From Streptococcus mitis (GTDB lineage Bacteria; Bacillota; Bacilli; Lactobacillales; Streptococcaceae), in contig NZ_LBMT01000001.1 in the NCBI RefSeq assembly GCF_002005545.1, forward strand, positions 1,014,301 through 1,078,300: DNA of 64,000 bases, read 5' to 3'. The position numbers and the translations under genes were made by a program. This document shows positions 26,272-34,578 of this stretch, piece after piece. How positions within the stretch are numbered: the first letter of the stretch is position 1; every line of letters starts with the position of its first letter. A model generated the notes under the pieces. That model saw only the letters and a list, made by a program, of their open reading frames with translations. It did not search any database and was not told the DNA's origin.

Positions 26272-28215
26272 TTATTTCTCAACGCGTGATTTGTTGGCGA
26301 TATCAGCTAGGATAGCTTGAACAAAATCATCTACTGAGACAGTTTGTGTTTCTTTTTGGCCGTAGCGACGAACGTTGACTGTTCCGTCTTCCATTTCCTT
26401 GTCCCCAACGATTAATTGGTAAGGAATCTTGCTTGTTTGTGAAGCACGGATCTTGAACTGCATTTTTTCATTGCGCTCATCTACATCTGCACGGACACCG
26501 CGGTCACGGAGTTTTTTAGCTACTTCCCATGCGTAGTCAACGTGTTTTTCGTTAGATACTGGGATGAGAGTTACTTGGTGTGGTGCAAGCCATGTTGGGA
26601 AGGCACCCTTGTAGTTCTCAATCAAGATAGCGGTGAAGCGTTCCATAGTTGAGATAACTCCACGGTGGATCATAACTGGACGGTGCTCTTCACCATCAGC
26701 TCCGATATATTTAAGGTCGAAGCGTTCTGGAAGCAAGAAGTCAAGTTGGATAGTAGAAAGAGTTTCTTCTTTTCCAAGAGCGGTCTTAACTTGAATATCC
26801 AATTTTGGTCCGTAGAAGGCTGCTTCACCTTCGGCTTCAAAGTAGTCCACGCCCATTTCATCAAGGGCTGCACGAAGCATAGTTTGGGCATTTTCCCACA
26901 TCTCATCGTTGTCAAAGTACTTATGAGTATCTTGAGGGTCACGAAGAGAGAGGCGGAAGCGGTATTCAGTCAAGTTGAAATCTTCATAAACATCGATAAT
27001 CAACTGAAGGGCACGTTGGAATTCTTCTTGGATTTGTTCTGGAGTCACAAAGAGGTGACCGTCGTTGAGTGACATTTCACGTACACGTTGAAGACCAGTA
27101 AGGGCACCAGATTTTTCATAACGGTGCATCATACCGATTTCAGCGATACGGATTGGCAACTCACGGTATGAGTGAACATGGTGTTTGAAGACTTGGATGT
27201 GGTGCGGACAGTTCATCGGACGAAGGACAAATTCTTCCCCGTCACCCATGTCCATAGTTGGGAACATGTCTTCTTGGTAATGATCCCAGTGACCAGAAGT
27301 CTTGTAAAGTTCAACAGAAGCAAGTGGTGGAGTGTAAACGTGTTGGTAGCCAGAAGCCAACTCCTTGTCTACGATGTAGCGTTCCAATTCACGACGAATA
27401 GTCGCACCATTTGGCAACCAGAATGGAAGTCCTTGACCAACCTCTTGAGAAATCATGAAGAGATCAAGCTCTTTACCAAGTTTACGGTGGTCACGTTCCT
27501 TAGCTTCTTCACGCATTTGAAGGTAGTTTTTCAAGTCTTTCTTGTCGAACCAAGCTGTACCATAGATACGTTGCATCATAGCGTTGTCGCTATTTCCACG
27601 CCAGTAAGCACCTGCTACATGGAGAAGGTGGAAGATTTGGATGCGGCCTGTTGATGGGACGTGAGGGCCACGGCAAAGGTCTACATATTCACCCTGACGA
27701 TAGATAGTCAAACCACCTTCGTCTTCTGAGTGTTCTTCAATCAATTCTAATTTGTAAGGGTCGTTCTTGAAGATTTCACGTGCCTCGTCTTTAGTAACTT
27801 CTTCACGGATTGATGGGAAGTTTTCTTTGACGATTTTTTGCATTTCTTCTTCGATACGAGGAAGGTCTTCGTTAGAGATTTGACCAGCTGTGTTGTCTGT
27901 ATCGTAGTAGAAGCCGTCTTCGATGGCTGGACCAACTCCCAAGTGAATGTCTGGGAAAAGACGACGAGCTGCTTGGGCGAACAAGTGAGCAGCTGAGTGA
28001 CGCAAGATTGGAAGGGCATCTTCGTGATCAGGTGTCACGATTTCGATGCTTCCATCTTCAGTGATAGCACGAGTAGTGTCGATGAGTTTGCCGTTGAATT
28101 TACCAGCCAAGGCTTTTTTAGCTAGGGAATTGCTGATAGATTGGGCAATTTCAAAAGTTGTAACGCCAGATTCGAATTCACGAACAGCGCCATCTGGGAA
28201 AGTAATGTTAATCAT
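26272..28215 (-). CDS. thrS: Threonyl-tRNA synthetase
   Basis: A 647-residue class II synthetase that charges tRNA-Thr and edits mischarged serine. The order is an N-terminal TGS domain (1-62), the editing domain with [10 protein letters not shown] near 75, the catalytic core with MNCPHH and motif 3 near the end of the core, and a C-terminal anticodon-binding domain (about 540-640). The start at 28215 has AAGGAG upstream. The frame stays open for another 44 codons, but that stretch lies inside the T-box leader and is not coding. Confidence 0.98.
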   Translation of the reverse strand: MINITFPDGAVREFESGVTTFEIAQSISNSLAKKALAGKFNGKLIDTTRAITEDGSIEIVTPDHEDALPILRHSAAHLFAQAARRLFPDIHLGVGPAIEDGFYYDTDNTAGQISNEDLPRIEEEMQKIVKENFPSIREEVTKDEAREIFKNDPYKLELIEEHSEDEGGLTIYRQGEYVDLCRGPHVPSTGRIQIFHLLHVAGAYWRGNSDNAMMQRIYGTAWFDKKDLKNYLQMREEAKERDHRKLGKELDLFMISQEVGQGLPFWLPNGATIRRELERYIVDKELASGYQHVYTPPLASVELYKTSGHWDHYQEDMFPTMDMGDGEEFVLRPMNCPHHIQVFKHHVHSYRELPIRIAEIGMMHRYEKSGALTGLQRVREMSLNDGHLFVTPEQIQEEFQRALQLIIDVYEDFNLTEYRFRLSLRDPQDTHKYFDNDEMWENAQTMLRAALDEMGVDYFEAEGEAAFYGPKLDIQVKTALGKEETLSTIQLDFLLPERFDLKYIGADGEEHRPVMIHRGVISTMERFTAILIENYKGAFPTWLAPHQVTLIPVSNEKHVDYAWEVAKKLRDRGVRADVDERNEKMQFKIRASQTSKIPYQLIVGDKEMEDGTVNVRRYGQKETQTVSVDDFVQAILADIANKSRVEK

Positions 28216-28265
28216 GATGTTCTCCTTACTTATATTATTGACGAATGTGTTAACCCTATTCTGAA

Positions 28266-28519
28266 AACAGGGACAGAGGATTGTGAAAGATAGAAAAACA
28301 AAAAGCGACATCCTCGAAAGGACGTCGCAACGTGGTTCCACCTTCATTTATGTTCCTCAAAAAAGAGGGACACCTCTGATTGGCTCTAACGTGGCCACCG
28401 TTTTATGTTTTCATAAAAGTCAGTAGAGTAGTATCAGTATAGTCTTTCTATGCGTTCTCAGCAACCACGCACTCTCTAGTAGAAAGGGACTAAGTGACTT
28501 GTCTCTATGGATTATTATA
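28266..28519 (-). promoter_or_regulatory. T-box leader (tRNA-Thr sensing) and promoter of thrS
   Basis: On the minus strand the region starts with an extended -10 (TGC then TATAAT, 28519-28514). Stem I follows, with CTTTCTA/TAGAAAG pairing and the AGAGAGT element, then the T-box core GGTGGAACCACG, then a terminator (28329-28291) with arms GCGACGTCC and GGATGTCGC plus TTTTTG. Uncharged tRNA-Thr should favour the antiterminator. Several ACU triplets near the specifier loop are possible; I could not fix which one is read. Confidence 0.9.
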
Positions 28520-28565
28520 GCATGATTGTGAGATTTTTCAAGGATTTTGTGAAAGTTTTTGTTTT

Positions 28566-28910
28566 TCATTTTTGTAGAATATGCTTGATGCCAATACCGG
28601 AAGCCATGCCCACCAGAGCAACTGTTTCATAGATTAGCAAGTAAATTAGTATAAACTCACCAAAAGTTATGATAGTAAAGCAAAAGAGCAGTCCGTTACC
28701 AATTAACCACCAAAGTGAGAAACGGAAACGGTAGCTATAGATTAGCGATACAATCAAGATTACCAGAGGTGTAAAGAAGAGAATATTATTTACGTAGAGA
28801 CTCTTGAGCAAAAGGGGGTCAGAAATAATTAGTGATAACAACTGATAAAGTGGCCAATAAAAGAAAAATATGACCAGATAGTAGGGGAGATGGGAATAGA
28901 ATCTAGGCAT
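28566..28910 (-). CDS. Small hydrophobic membrane protein
   Basis: A 114-residue protein with about four membrane segments and few charged residues; I do not recognise a family. The start at 28910 (MPRFYSHLPYY) has a strong GAGGTGATT site; an in-frame ATG 30 codons earlier reaches into the rpsO promoter region and is not used here. It is a single gene between the thrS leader and rpsO, transcribed away from rpsO. Confidence 0.65.
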   Translation of the reverse strand: MPRFYSHLPYYLVIFFFYWPLYQLLSLIISDPLLLKSLYVNNILFFTPLVILIVSLIYSYRFRFSLWWLIGNGLLFCFTIITFGEFILIYLLIYETVALVGMASGIGIKHILQK

Positions 28911-28993
28911 GATAATCACCTCGTTTAAAAACAGACAACTTAGATTTCTTGTTATAATCATTATAGCATGTTTAAAACAAGAAAGTAAATCTG

Positions 28994-29022
28994 TTGACAA
29001 AGAAGTTAGTTATTGGTAGAAT
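28994..29022 (+). promoter_or_regulatory. Promoter of rpsO
   Basis: TTGACA and TAGAAT are separated by exactly 17 bases, a near-consensus vegetative promoter. Confidence 0.88.
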
Positions 29023-29029
29023 AGGGATT

Positions 29030-29112
29030 GTCGTAAAGACAAATAACTTCTTCTTGGTTACAGGCATGCCAACCTGTCACTCGGATGAAGCCAAATAAAA
29101 AGGAGAAACATC
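29030..29112 (+). promoter_or_regulatory. rpsO 5' leader, possible S15 autoregulatory RNA
   Basis: The leader of about 80 bases can fold around ACAGG/CCTGT next to GGCATGCC and ends in AAAGGAG. rpsO leaders in Gram-positives often bind S15. I see a fold but cannot match it to a defined S15 motif. Confidence 0.4.
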
Positions 29113-29382
29113 ATGGCAATCTCAAAAGAGAAAAAAAATGAAATCATTGCACAATATGCACGTCACGAAGGTGATACAGGTTCAGTAGAGGTTCAAGTTG
29201 CTGTCCTTACTTGGGAAATCAACCACCTTAACGAACACATCAAACAACACAAAAAAGACCACGCTACTTACCGTGGATTGATGAAAAAAATCGGTCGCCG
29301 TCGTAACTTGCTTGCATACTTGCGTAAAAACGACGTTAACCGTTACCGTGAGTTAATCAACTCTCTAGGACTTCGTCGCTAA
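29113..29382 (+). CDS. rpsO: 30S ribosomal protein S15
   Basis: The 89-residue S15 binds the central domain of 16S rRNA and organises the platform of the small subunit. The conserved rRNA-binding stretch [11 protein letters not shown] and the [19 protein letters not shown] region are both complete. It is a single gene with a consensus promoter. Confidence 0.98.
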   Translation: MAISKEKKNEIIAQYARHEGDTGSVEVQVAVLTWEINHLNEHIKQHKKDHATYRGLMKKIGRRRNLLAYLRKNDVNRYRELINSLGLRR

Positions 29383-29436
29383 TCTTGCGTCTAAACCGTT
29401 TCTATACTTCGTTGGCTTCGGCTCGATGTACCATTA

Positions 29437-29487
29437 GTACAATCTTCGCCTCGTCGCCTAGTCTATAAACGGTTTATCCAGCAAGAC
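29437..29487 (+). repeat. 51-bp direct repeat, copy 1
   Basis: It starts GTACAATCTTCGCCTC and ends TTTATCCAGCAAGAC. It matches 29641-29691 with about five differences. The pair suggests a tandem duplication downstream of rpsO. Confidence 0.8.
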
Positions 29488-29488
29488 T

Positions 29489-29518
29489 GGAGCTCTTTGA
29501 TTTTCAGAGGGCTTTTTA
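29489..29518 (+). terminator. Terminator after rpsO
   Basis: AGCTCTTTGA and TCAGAGGGCT pair, followed by TTTTT. Related hairpins occur at 29803-29830 and 30833-30859. Confidence 0.78.
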
Positions 29519-29575
29519 CGTTGTCACATTACCTTGGTATGCTCAAGTATTATCTTCGGTTACGGTTCCTAGCAC
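29489..29575 (+). repeat. Direct repeat flanking the cadD module, left copy
   Basis: It contains the hairpin and then ATCTTCGGTTACGGTTCCTAG. A second copy with about a dozen differences lies at 30833-30916, downstream of cadD. Confidence 0.75.
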
Positions 29576-29596
29576 TGTAAGGTAAAATAAACCAGA

Positions 29597-29632
29597 ATGA
29601 TCTCCCTTCGGGGAGATTTTTTTGTTTCACTA
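29597..29632 (+). terminator. UUCG-loop terminator followed by a repeated 19-mer
   Basis: GATCTCCC-TTCG-GGGAGA plus seven T. The tail AGATTTTTTTGTTTCACTA is found again, exactly, at 30792-30810 right at the cadD stop codon, which marks one edge of the duplicated or inserted segment. Confidence 0.82.
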
Positions 29633-29640
29633 AAAATTTT

Positions 29641-29691
29641 GTACAATCTTCTCCTCGCCGTCTAGTCTATAAACGTTTTATCCAGCAAGAA
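29641..29691 (+). repeat. 51-bp direct repeat, copy 2
   Basis: It starts GTACAATCTTCTCCTC and ends TTTATCCAGCAAGAA. See copy 1 at 29437-29487, 204 bases upstream. Confidence 0.8.
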
Positions 29692-29778
29692 TCATGATGC
29701 TAAGGGCGTAAGAAATCCGTATGAAAATAGGGAAACGACACCGTGTTCGATGAACACAAGGAGTTTCATCTTTTTCAT

Positions 29779-29830
29779 TAGGATTTTAGCCCGGGCTCAA
29801 ATCAGCTCTCTGATTTTCAGAGGGCTTTTT
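29779..29830 (+). repeat. Direct repeat at the left edge of the cadD module
   Basis: TAGGATTTTAGCCCGGGCTC followed by a terminator hairpin. The other copy is at 30809-30859, so cadD with its control region lies between two near-identical blocks about 1 kb apart. Confidence 0.82.
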
Positions 29831-29910
29831 TATTGAGGTTTTATCGGTCACAATTTTGGAGACTACAAAAACCTCAAATGGTATCAGCTAATTACACCAT
29901 AAAGGTGCGT

Positions 29911-29939
29911 AGCTACTCGGCTTGAAAAGCCGAGTAGCT
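29911..29939. repeat. Perfect 13-bp inverted repeat (hairpin) upstream of cadD
   Basis: AGCTACTCGGCTT and AAGCCGAGTAGCT flank three bases. There is no T run on either side, so it is not a standard terminator; it could be a protein site, an RNA element or the end of a lost mobile element. Confidence 0.7.
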
Positions 29940-29966
29940 GTCTGCAAGCCCCCTCGGAGAGCCCAC

Positions 29967-30003
29967 ACTTTACGAAGTAAAGTATAGTATGTTTATACTT
30001 TAC
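29967..30003 (+). promoter_or_regulatory. Nested palindromes, probable operator of the cadD module
   Basis: GTAAAGTATA and TATACTTTAC form a perfect 10-bp inverted repeat around seven bases (29977-30003). An overlapping ACTTTAC-GAA-GTAAAGT palindrome covers 29967-29983. TATACT inside the right arm can act as -10. The shape fits a metal-responsive repressor, but none is encoded nearby. Confidence 0.55.
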
Positions 30004-30067
30004 ATGGAAGTAGTCACCGAATTCCAGTTAGAAATTACTTTGTAACTACGTTTTGAGGAGGAGTAAA

Positions 30068-30142
30068 ATGCTTTCCTATGTTCGACATTACCCACTAGCG
30101 ATAGCTAAATTAATGTGTCTGTGCTCTCCTAAAATCTGCTGA
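30068..30142 (+). CDS. Possible 24-residue leader peptide upstream of cadD
   Basis: A short frame with a very strong GAGGAGGAG site five bases before the ATG encodes MLSYVRHYPLAIAKLM followed by CLCSPKIC. It ends 30 bases before cadD. Three cysteines in the last eight residues could sense or bind a thiophilic metal, or the frame may only couple translation to cadD. It is too short for statistics on coding. Confidence 0.4.
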   Translation: MLSYVRHYPLAIAKLMCLCSPKIC

Positions 30143-30172
30143 TTTATTACTGACCAATACAGGAGGTTTTTT

Positions 30173-30793
30173 ATGGGACAGACAATCATATCTGCTATTG
30201 GTGTTTATATTTCCACCAGTATCGATTATTTAATTATTTTATTTATTTTATTTGCACAGCTATCACAGAATAAACAAAAATGGCATATTTATGCGGGGCA
30301 ATATCTAGGCACAGGCTTACTTGTAGGGGCGAGTTTAGTTGCTGCTTATGTCGTTAATTTCGTGCCTGAAGAATGGATGGTTGGATTGCTTGGTTTAATC
30401 CCTATCTATTTAGGGATTCGCTTTGCAATTATTGGAGAAGGTGAGGAAGAAGAGGAAGAAGAGGAAGAAATTATTGAAAGATTAGAACAAAGCAAGGCAA
30501 ATCAACTGTTTTGGACAGTTACATTGCTGACAATTGCGTCTGGCGGAGATAATTTAGGTATCTATATACCTTATTTTGCTTCGTTAGATTGGTCACAGAC
30601 CCTCGTGGCCTTGCTTGTGTTTGTAATCGGCATAATTATCTTATGCGAGATTAGTCGGGTGTTATCCTCTATTCCCTTAATATTCGAGACAATTGAAAAA
30701 TACGAGCGAATCATTGTGCCCTTAGTATTCATTCTACTTGGACTATACATCATGTATGAAAATGGCACGATAGAGACTTTTCTGACCGTGTAG
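30173..30793 (+). CDS. cadD: Cadmium resistance transporter CadD
   Basis: A 206-residue integral membrane protein with about five or six helices, of the CadD family that lowers cellular cadmium. The start (TIISAIGVYISTSIDYLIIL), the very acidic loop EGEEEEEEEEEIIERLEQ near residue 90, and GGDNLGIYIPYFASL are as in staphylococcal plasmid CadD. GGAGG precedes the ATG. The usual partner regulator (CadX/CadC) is missing. Flanking direct repeats and closeness to staphylococcal sequences point to horizontal gain. Confidence 0.92.
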   Translation: MGQTIISAIGVYISTSIDYLIILFILFAQLSQNKQKWHIYAGQYLGTGLLVGASLVAAYVVNFVPEEWMVGLLGLIPIYLGIRFAIIGEGEEEEEEEEEIIERLEQSKANQLFWTVTLLTIASGGDNLGIYIPYFASLDWSQTLVALLVFVIGIIILCEISRVLSSIPLIFETIEKYERIIVPLVFILLGLYIMYENGTIETFLTV

Positions 30794-30808
30794 ATTTTTT
30801 TGTTTCAC

Positions 30809-30859
30809 TAGGATTTTAGCCCGAGCTCAAATCAGCTCTCTGACTTCAGAGGGCTTTTT
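30809..30859 (+). repeat. Direct repeat at the right edge of the cadD module
   Basis: It matches 29779-29830 except for a few bases (CCCGAGCTC here, CCCGGGCTC there). It includes a terminator hairpin that can serve cadD. Confidence 0.82.
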
Positions 30860-30916
30860 GCGTTGGCACCTTACCTCGATATACTCAAGTATAATCTTCG
30901 GTTACGGTTCCTAGAA
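30833..30916 (+). repeat. Direct repeat flanking the cadD module, right copy
   Basis: Counterpart of 29489-29575, ending ATCTTCGGTTACGGTTCCTAG. It joins the edge repeat without a gap, whereas on the left side the two blocks are separated, so the right side probably preserves the older arrangement. Confidence 0.7.
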
Positions 30917-30949
30917 CAATAAAATCAACTATATTCATTTGTTCTCATC

Positions 30950-30978
30950 TTGTTCCATTGTTGAAAATATGGTATACT
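30950..30978 (+). promoter_or_regulatory. Promoter of the siderophore-type uptake operon
   Basis: TTGTTC and TATACT are 17 bases apart. No clear Fur or DtxR box is seen around it. Confidence 0.65.
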
Positions 30979-31028
30979 TTTTCATGAGAATTTTCTAAAT
31001 TTTTAAGATTCTATCAAAGGAGGTTTGC

Positions 31029-32075
31029 ATGCTTTCCAAATTTTCTGGAAGCCGACAAGACCAGCAATTTGTGTTACTTTTAGTTATTTTGCTAGGTATT
31101 TTAGTGATTTCTCTCTTTCTAGCAGTTTCAATGGGATCTGTTGCGATTGAACTAGGAGATACCTATCGGATTATTTTGAGCAGGTTGGGATTTCCTCTTG
31201 AGATAGGAGAGGTTTCCAAGTCTACTCTTGCCATTGTATGGAACATGAGATTCCCTCGAGTATTGTTAGGTCTGATAGTAGGAGCAGGACTTTCTATGTG
31301 TGGTAGTGTGATGCAGTCTACAGTGAACAATCCCATCGCTGAGCCTTATGTCTTAGGAATATCTGCGGGTGCAACTCTAGGAGCAACCTTGAGCATCATT
31401 CTTGGTTTAAAAGTGATGATTAGCCTTGGAGCTTTTCTTGGAGCTATTTTAGCAACAATTGCTGTCCTCATCATTGCCTCTATGCAGGGAAGGATGACGA
31501 CTTCCAGTCTGATCTTATCAGGAACGGTGGTCAACGCTCTCTTTCTGGCTTTTTCAAACTTTATTATCTCAGTTGGCGCTAATGCGGACAGTGTGATGAC
31601 CATTAAGTTTTGGACCATGGGGTCGCTCGCTGGGACTTCCTGGGCAGACTTGCTCCTGCCAACTATAGTAGTAGGAATAGCCTTTCTATTTTTCTCTACT
31701 CAGTATCGTGTTTTCAATGCGATGATGATGGGAGATGAGGCTGCTTTAACTTTGGGGATTCCCTTACGCTTTTATTGGTATCTTTATGTGACCATGGTGG
31801 CTGTGCTAACAGCAGTATTAGTGGCAACCTGTGGGATTATTGGATTTGTCGGTCTGATTACTCCACATTTAGCTCGAGGGTTAGTAGGAACGAATTACAA
31901 GAGGCTTTTTCCTGTTGCAACCTTGCTAGGTGCCCTCTTTGTCATCTGGGCAGACGTACTCTCCCGTATCATCATTCCAAACGCAGAGCTTCCAATTGGT
32001 ATTTTCACAGCCTTAGTAGGTGCTCCCTTCTTTATCTACATTGTTGGAGGTAGGCGAAGGGAGGTGAGGGTCTGA
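31029..32075 (+). CDS. Iron-siderophore ABC transporter permease (FecCD family)
   Basis: A 348-residue BtuC/FecCD-type permease with about nine or ten helices, which imports ferric siderophores, heme or cobalamin. Family motifs are present: RFPRVLLGLIVGAGLSMCG near residue 75, NPIAEPYVLGISAGA near 100 and GFVGLITPHLAR near 275. Only one permease gene is present, so it should act as a homodimer. GGAGG precedes the ATG. It is the first of four genes in one operon. Confidence 0.93.
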   Translation: MLSKFSGSRQDQQFVLLLVILLGILVISLFLAVSMGSVAIELGDTYRIILSRLGFPLEIGEVSKSTLAIVWNMRFPRVLLGLIVGAGLSMCGSVMQSTVNNPIAEPYVLGISAGATLGATLSIILGLKVMISLGAFLGAILATIAVLIIASMQGRMTTSSLILSGTVVNALFLAFSNFIISVGANADSVMTIKFWTMGSLAGTSWADLLLPTIVVGIAFLFFSTQYRVFNAMMMGDEAALTLGIPLRFYWYLYVTMVAVLTAVLVATCGIIGFVGLITPHLARGLVGTNYKRLFPVATLLGALFVIWADVLSRIIIPNAELPIGIFTALVGAPFFIYIVGGRRREVRV

Positions 32076-32076
32076 T

Positions 32077-32832
32077 ATGGACTTGATTTGTCAGGATATC
32101 CATTTTGGACTAGGAGAGAAAAAAATCCTCAAAGGAGTCTCTCTTAAGGTTGAAGGGCATCAATTTCACACGATATTAGGGCCAAATGGAAGTGGAAAAA
32201 CCAGCCTACTTAAACTCCTCTATCGTCAGGAAAAGGCGGACAAAGGCTTGATAAGCCTAGATGGAAAGCCACTGGAACATTGGTCACTCAAAGAAACAGC
32301 CAAGCAAATGGCAGTTGTCACTCAGTTTAATCAATTGCAGTTTGATTGTACAGTTGAGGAAATCGTCTTGCTGGGAAGAACTCCCCACCTCTCTTTTTTA
32401 CAGAAGGAAAAGGAAAGAGATTATGTTCTCGTTCAAGATGCTCTTGTCAAGGTGGATATGCTCGAGAAGAAAACTCGTCTCTATTCGTCTCTGTCAGGGG
32501 GAGAGAAACAGCGAGTTTTGTTAGCTCGCGCCTTGGCGCAAGAACCAACTCTCTTGCTCCTGGACGAGCCAACCAATCACTTGGATATCAAGTATCAGCT
32601 AGACTTGCTGGCCATTGTGAAGAGTCTCAAGGTCAATGTTCTAGCTGTCCTACATGATATTCAACTTGCTTGTCGCTATTCGGATTATCTCTATCTGATG
32701 AAAGAGGGGGAAATCCTTTACCAAGGGACTCCAAAGGAGACCATCACCCCTGAGTCATTGCAAACTGTATACGGAGTTCAAAGTCAGGTGACTTGGACCG
32801 AGGATCATCAAGCCATGATTCACTATTTATAA
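32077..32832 (+). CDS. Iron-siderophore ABC transporter ATP-binding protein
   Basis: A 251-residue ATPase with Walker A GPNGSGKTS, signature LSGGE, Walker B LLLLDEPTNHLD and a switch His in VLHDIQ. The start lies one base after the permease stop codon, so translation is coupled. Length and motifs fit the FecE/FhuC group. Confidence 0.94.
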   Translation: MDLICQDIHFGLGEKKILKGVSLKVEGHQFHTILGPNGSGKTSLLKLLYRQEKADKGLISLDGKPLEHWSLKETAKQMAVVTQFNQLQFDCTVEEIVLLGRTPHLSFLQKEKERDYVLVQDALVKVDMLEKKTRLYSSLSGGEKQRVLLARALAQEPTLLLLDEPTNHLDIKYQLDLLAIVKSLKVNVLAVLHDIQLACRYSDYLYLMKEGEILYQGTPKETITPESLQTVYGVQSQVTWTEDHQAMIHYL

Positions 32833-32851
32833 GAATGAAAAGGAAAACAAG

Positions 32852-33862
32852 ATGAAAAAAACACTCAGTATTTTACTCGTAACAGTAGCTACCTTAACTT
32901 TGGCAGCTTGTGGTAACACTACTACAGAAAAAGCTACCACACAATCTAGCACAGAGACAAGTCAAAAGGCTAACGCAGAGACGACTTATCCGCTAACTAT
33001 CAAAACTTATGATGCTAAGGGAAATGAAGTCGAACAAGTCTTTGACAAGGCACCTGAAAAAGTTATCACCAACAATCTTTCAACCACTGAAATCTTATTG
33101 GAGTTGGGGTTGAAGGATAAAATTGTTGGCATGCTTAACCCTGACAATGCTGTGACGGACAAATACAAGGACGCGATTGCGACTATTCCTCAAATTGGGG
33201 ATAAAAAAACAGTCTCACAAGAGACAGTACTTTCTTATGAGCCAGACGCTGTGATGGGTCGAAACATGATGTTTTCTGAAAAATCTTTGGGGACAGTTAA
33301 CGCTTGGAATGAAAATAAAATCCCAGTCTATACGCAAAAAGCTTCTCTCTCAACAATTCAGCAAGATTTGGGAAATATTGTAGAAGATGTCAAAAATCTG
33401 GGAATGATTTTTAATGTTCAGGACAAGGCTAATGAATACGCAGCCCAATTACAAACTAAAATTGACGCTGTTAAGAAAGCAAACCCAGCAAGCCAAGGTG
33501 AAAAGAAAAAGGCTTTGATTATGGTTGCTTATAATGATCAAACCTTCGGTGCCTACAAGTCTGCTTTGCAAGAAAGTTTGCTGAACCAACTTGGTTATAC
33601 CAACGTTGCTACGGGGACATCAGGCTTGACCTTGGAAAACCTCGTGTCAATGGATCCTGAATTGATTATCTATGTAACCAGCGACCGCAATAAAAAATTG
33701 GATGAAAAAGCAGTAGAGTTGATAAAGGCAAATGCTGTTTTGGAAGGTGTTCCTGCTATTAAGAATCAAAAAATCATGACTATCTCTTACGATGAATTGA
33801 TGGACTATGGTCCAGCAGTGATTGATTCCCTTGAGAAAATCAATGACTTTATCAATAAATAA
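32852..33862 (+). CDS. Iron-siderophore-type substrate-binding lipoprotein
   Basis: A 336-residue type III periplasmic-binding-like protein anchored by a lipobox at LAAC (Cys20) after a short signal sequence. A Thr/Ser-rich linker is followed by the two-lobed domain with the typical start FDKAPEKVITNNLSTTEIL and the middle segment LSYEPDAVMGR. It differs clearly from my memory of pneumococcal PiuA, so it is probably a separate system. The esterase next to it suggests a catechol-type ligand. Confidence 0.88.
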   Translation: MKKTLSILLVTVATLTLAACGNTTTEKATTQSSTETSQKANAETTYPLTIKTYDAKGNEVEQVFDKAPEKVITNNLSTTEILLELGLKDKIVGMLNPDNAVTDKYKDAIATIPQIGDKKTVSQETVLSYEPDAVMGRNMMFSEKSLGTVNAWNENKIPVYTQKASLSTIQQDLGNIVEDVKNLGMIFNVQDKANEYAAQLQTKIDAVKKANPASQGEKKKALIMVAYNDQTFGAYKSALQESLLNQLGYTNVATGTSGLTLENLVSMDPELIIYVTSDRNKKLDEKAVELIKANAVLEGVPAIKNQKIMTISYDELMDYGPAVIDSLEKINDFINK

Positions 33863-34535
33863 TGAGTTTAATTGGGAAGAAATTCAAGTCAAAATCAGCC
33901 TTCCTTCTAACTACGACCCCAATCAAACCTATCCGGCTATTTTATTGAATGATGGAAACTTGGACTTCCTATCGTCCCTTTCCGAATCTGTGATTTTAGT
34001 GGGCTTGACCTCTAAAAATCGCCTAGATGACTACACTCCTTGGAAGGCAGCTACTCTGAGAGATGGAGCTCCAGATTTTGGAGGTCAGGCCAAGGTCTAT
34101 CATGATCATTTATTTGGAGGTCTTTTAGACAAGCTGCAGTCGCTTTATCGCCTGGACGAAACTCGTCTTGCTTATGGAGGTTATTCACTAGGTGGTTTGG
34201 CGGCAATCTACAGTCTTTTCAGCTTTGACAAGGTTTCCTGTGTCTTTTCGATCTGTGGTTCCTTTTGGTATCCTGATTTTGTGGCTTACTGCAAGGCAGA
34301 GGCAGTGAAAAATCTAGACTGTTTGCTGTATTTACAGAATGGTCAAACAGAAGGAGCACACCATACTAATCGCTTGGCTCAAGCACCAGTCTGTGCTGAG
34401 CAGATCCATACCAGTCTTCAGAAATGGTATCCGAACGGTCAGTTTGTCTTTGACCCTTATGGGCACCATGAACAAGTGGATGAGCGATTTCTAGCCTTTT
34501 CCAGCTGGTTGGCCCAAAAATGGAAAATCGAATAA
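33843..34535 (+). CDS. Alpha/beta hydrolase, enterochelin esterase-like (siderophore hydrolase)
   Basis: A 230-residue cytoplasmic protein of the Fes/IroE-like esterase fold. The nucleophile is Ser115 in YGGYSLGG and the likely catalytic His is at 208 or 209 in GHHEQ; an Asp lies between. Such enzymes cut ferric tri-catechol lactones inside the cell to free iron. The ATG at 33843 overlaps the lipoprotein gene by 20 bases; an in-frame ATG seven codons earlier is less likely. Its place as last gene of the uptake operon supports a role in iron release. A carbohydrate or acyl esterase is the alternative. Confidence 0.75.
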   Translation: MTLSINNEFNWEEIQVKISLPSNYDPNQTYPAILLNDGNLDFLSSLSESVILVGLTSKNRLDDYTPWKAATLRDGAPDFGGQAKVYHDHLFGGLLDKLQSLYRLDETRLAYGGYSLGGLAAIYSLFSFDKVSCVFSICGSFWYPDFVAYCKAEAVKNLDCLLYLQNGQTEGAHHTNRLAQAPVCAEQIHTSLQKWYPNGQFVFDPYGHHEQVDERFLAFSSWLAQKWKIE

Positions 34536-34540
34536 CAGAT

Positions 34541-34573
34541 TTATCCCTTGGCTTTTGCCAAGGGATTGTTGTA
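34541..34573. terminator. Terminator after the siderophore operon
   Basis: ATCCCTTGGC and GCCAAGGGAT pair over a TTTT loop; TTGTTGT follows. It also lies downstream of the convergent acyltransferase gene. Confidence 0.85.
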
Positions 34574-34578
34574 TTTAT

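Noticed and set aside
28216-28347. N-terminal extension of thrS by 44 codons
   Set aside because: This DNA is the T-box terminator and antiterminator; the ribosome site and TGS domain fix the start at 28215.
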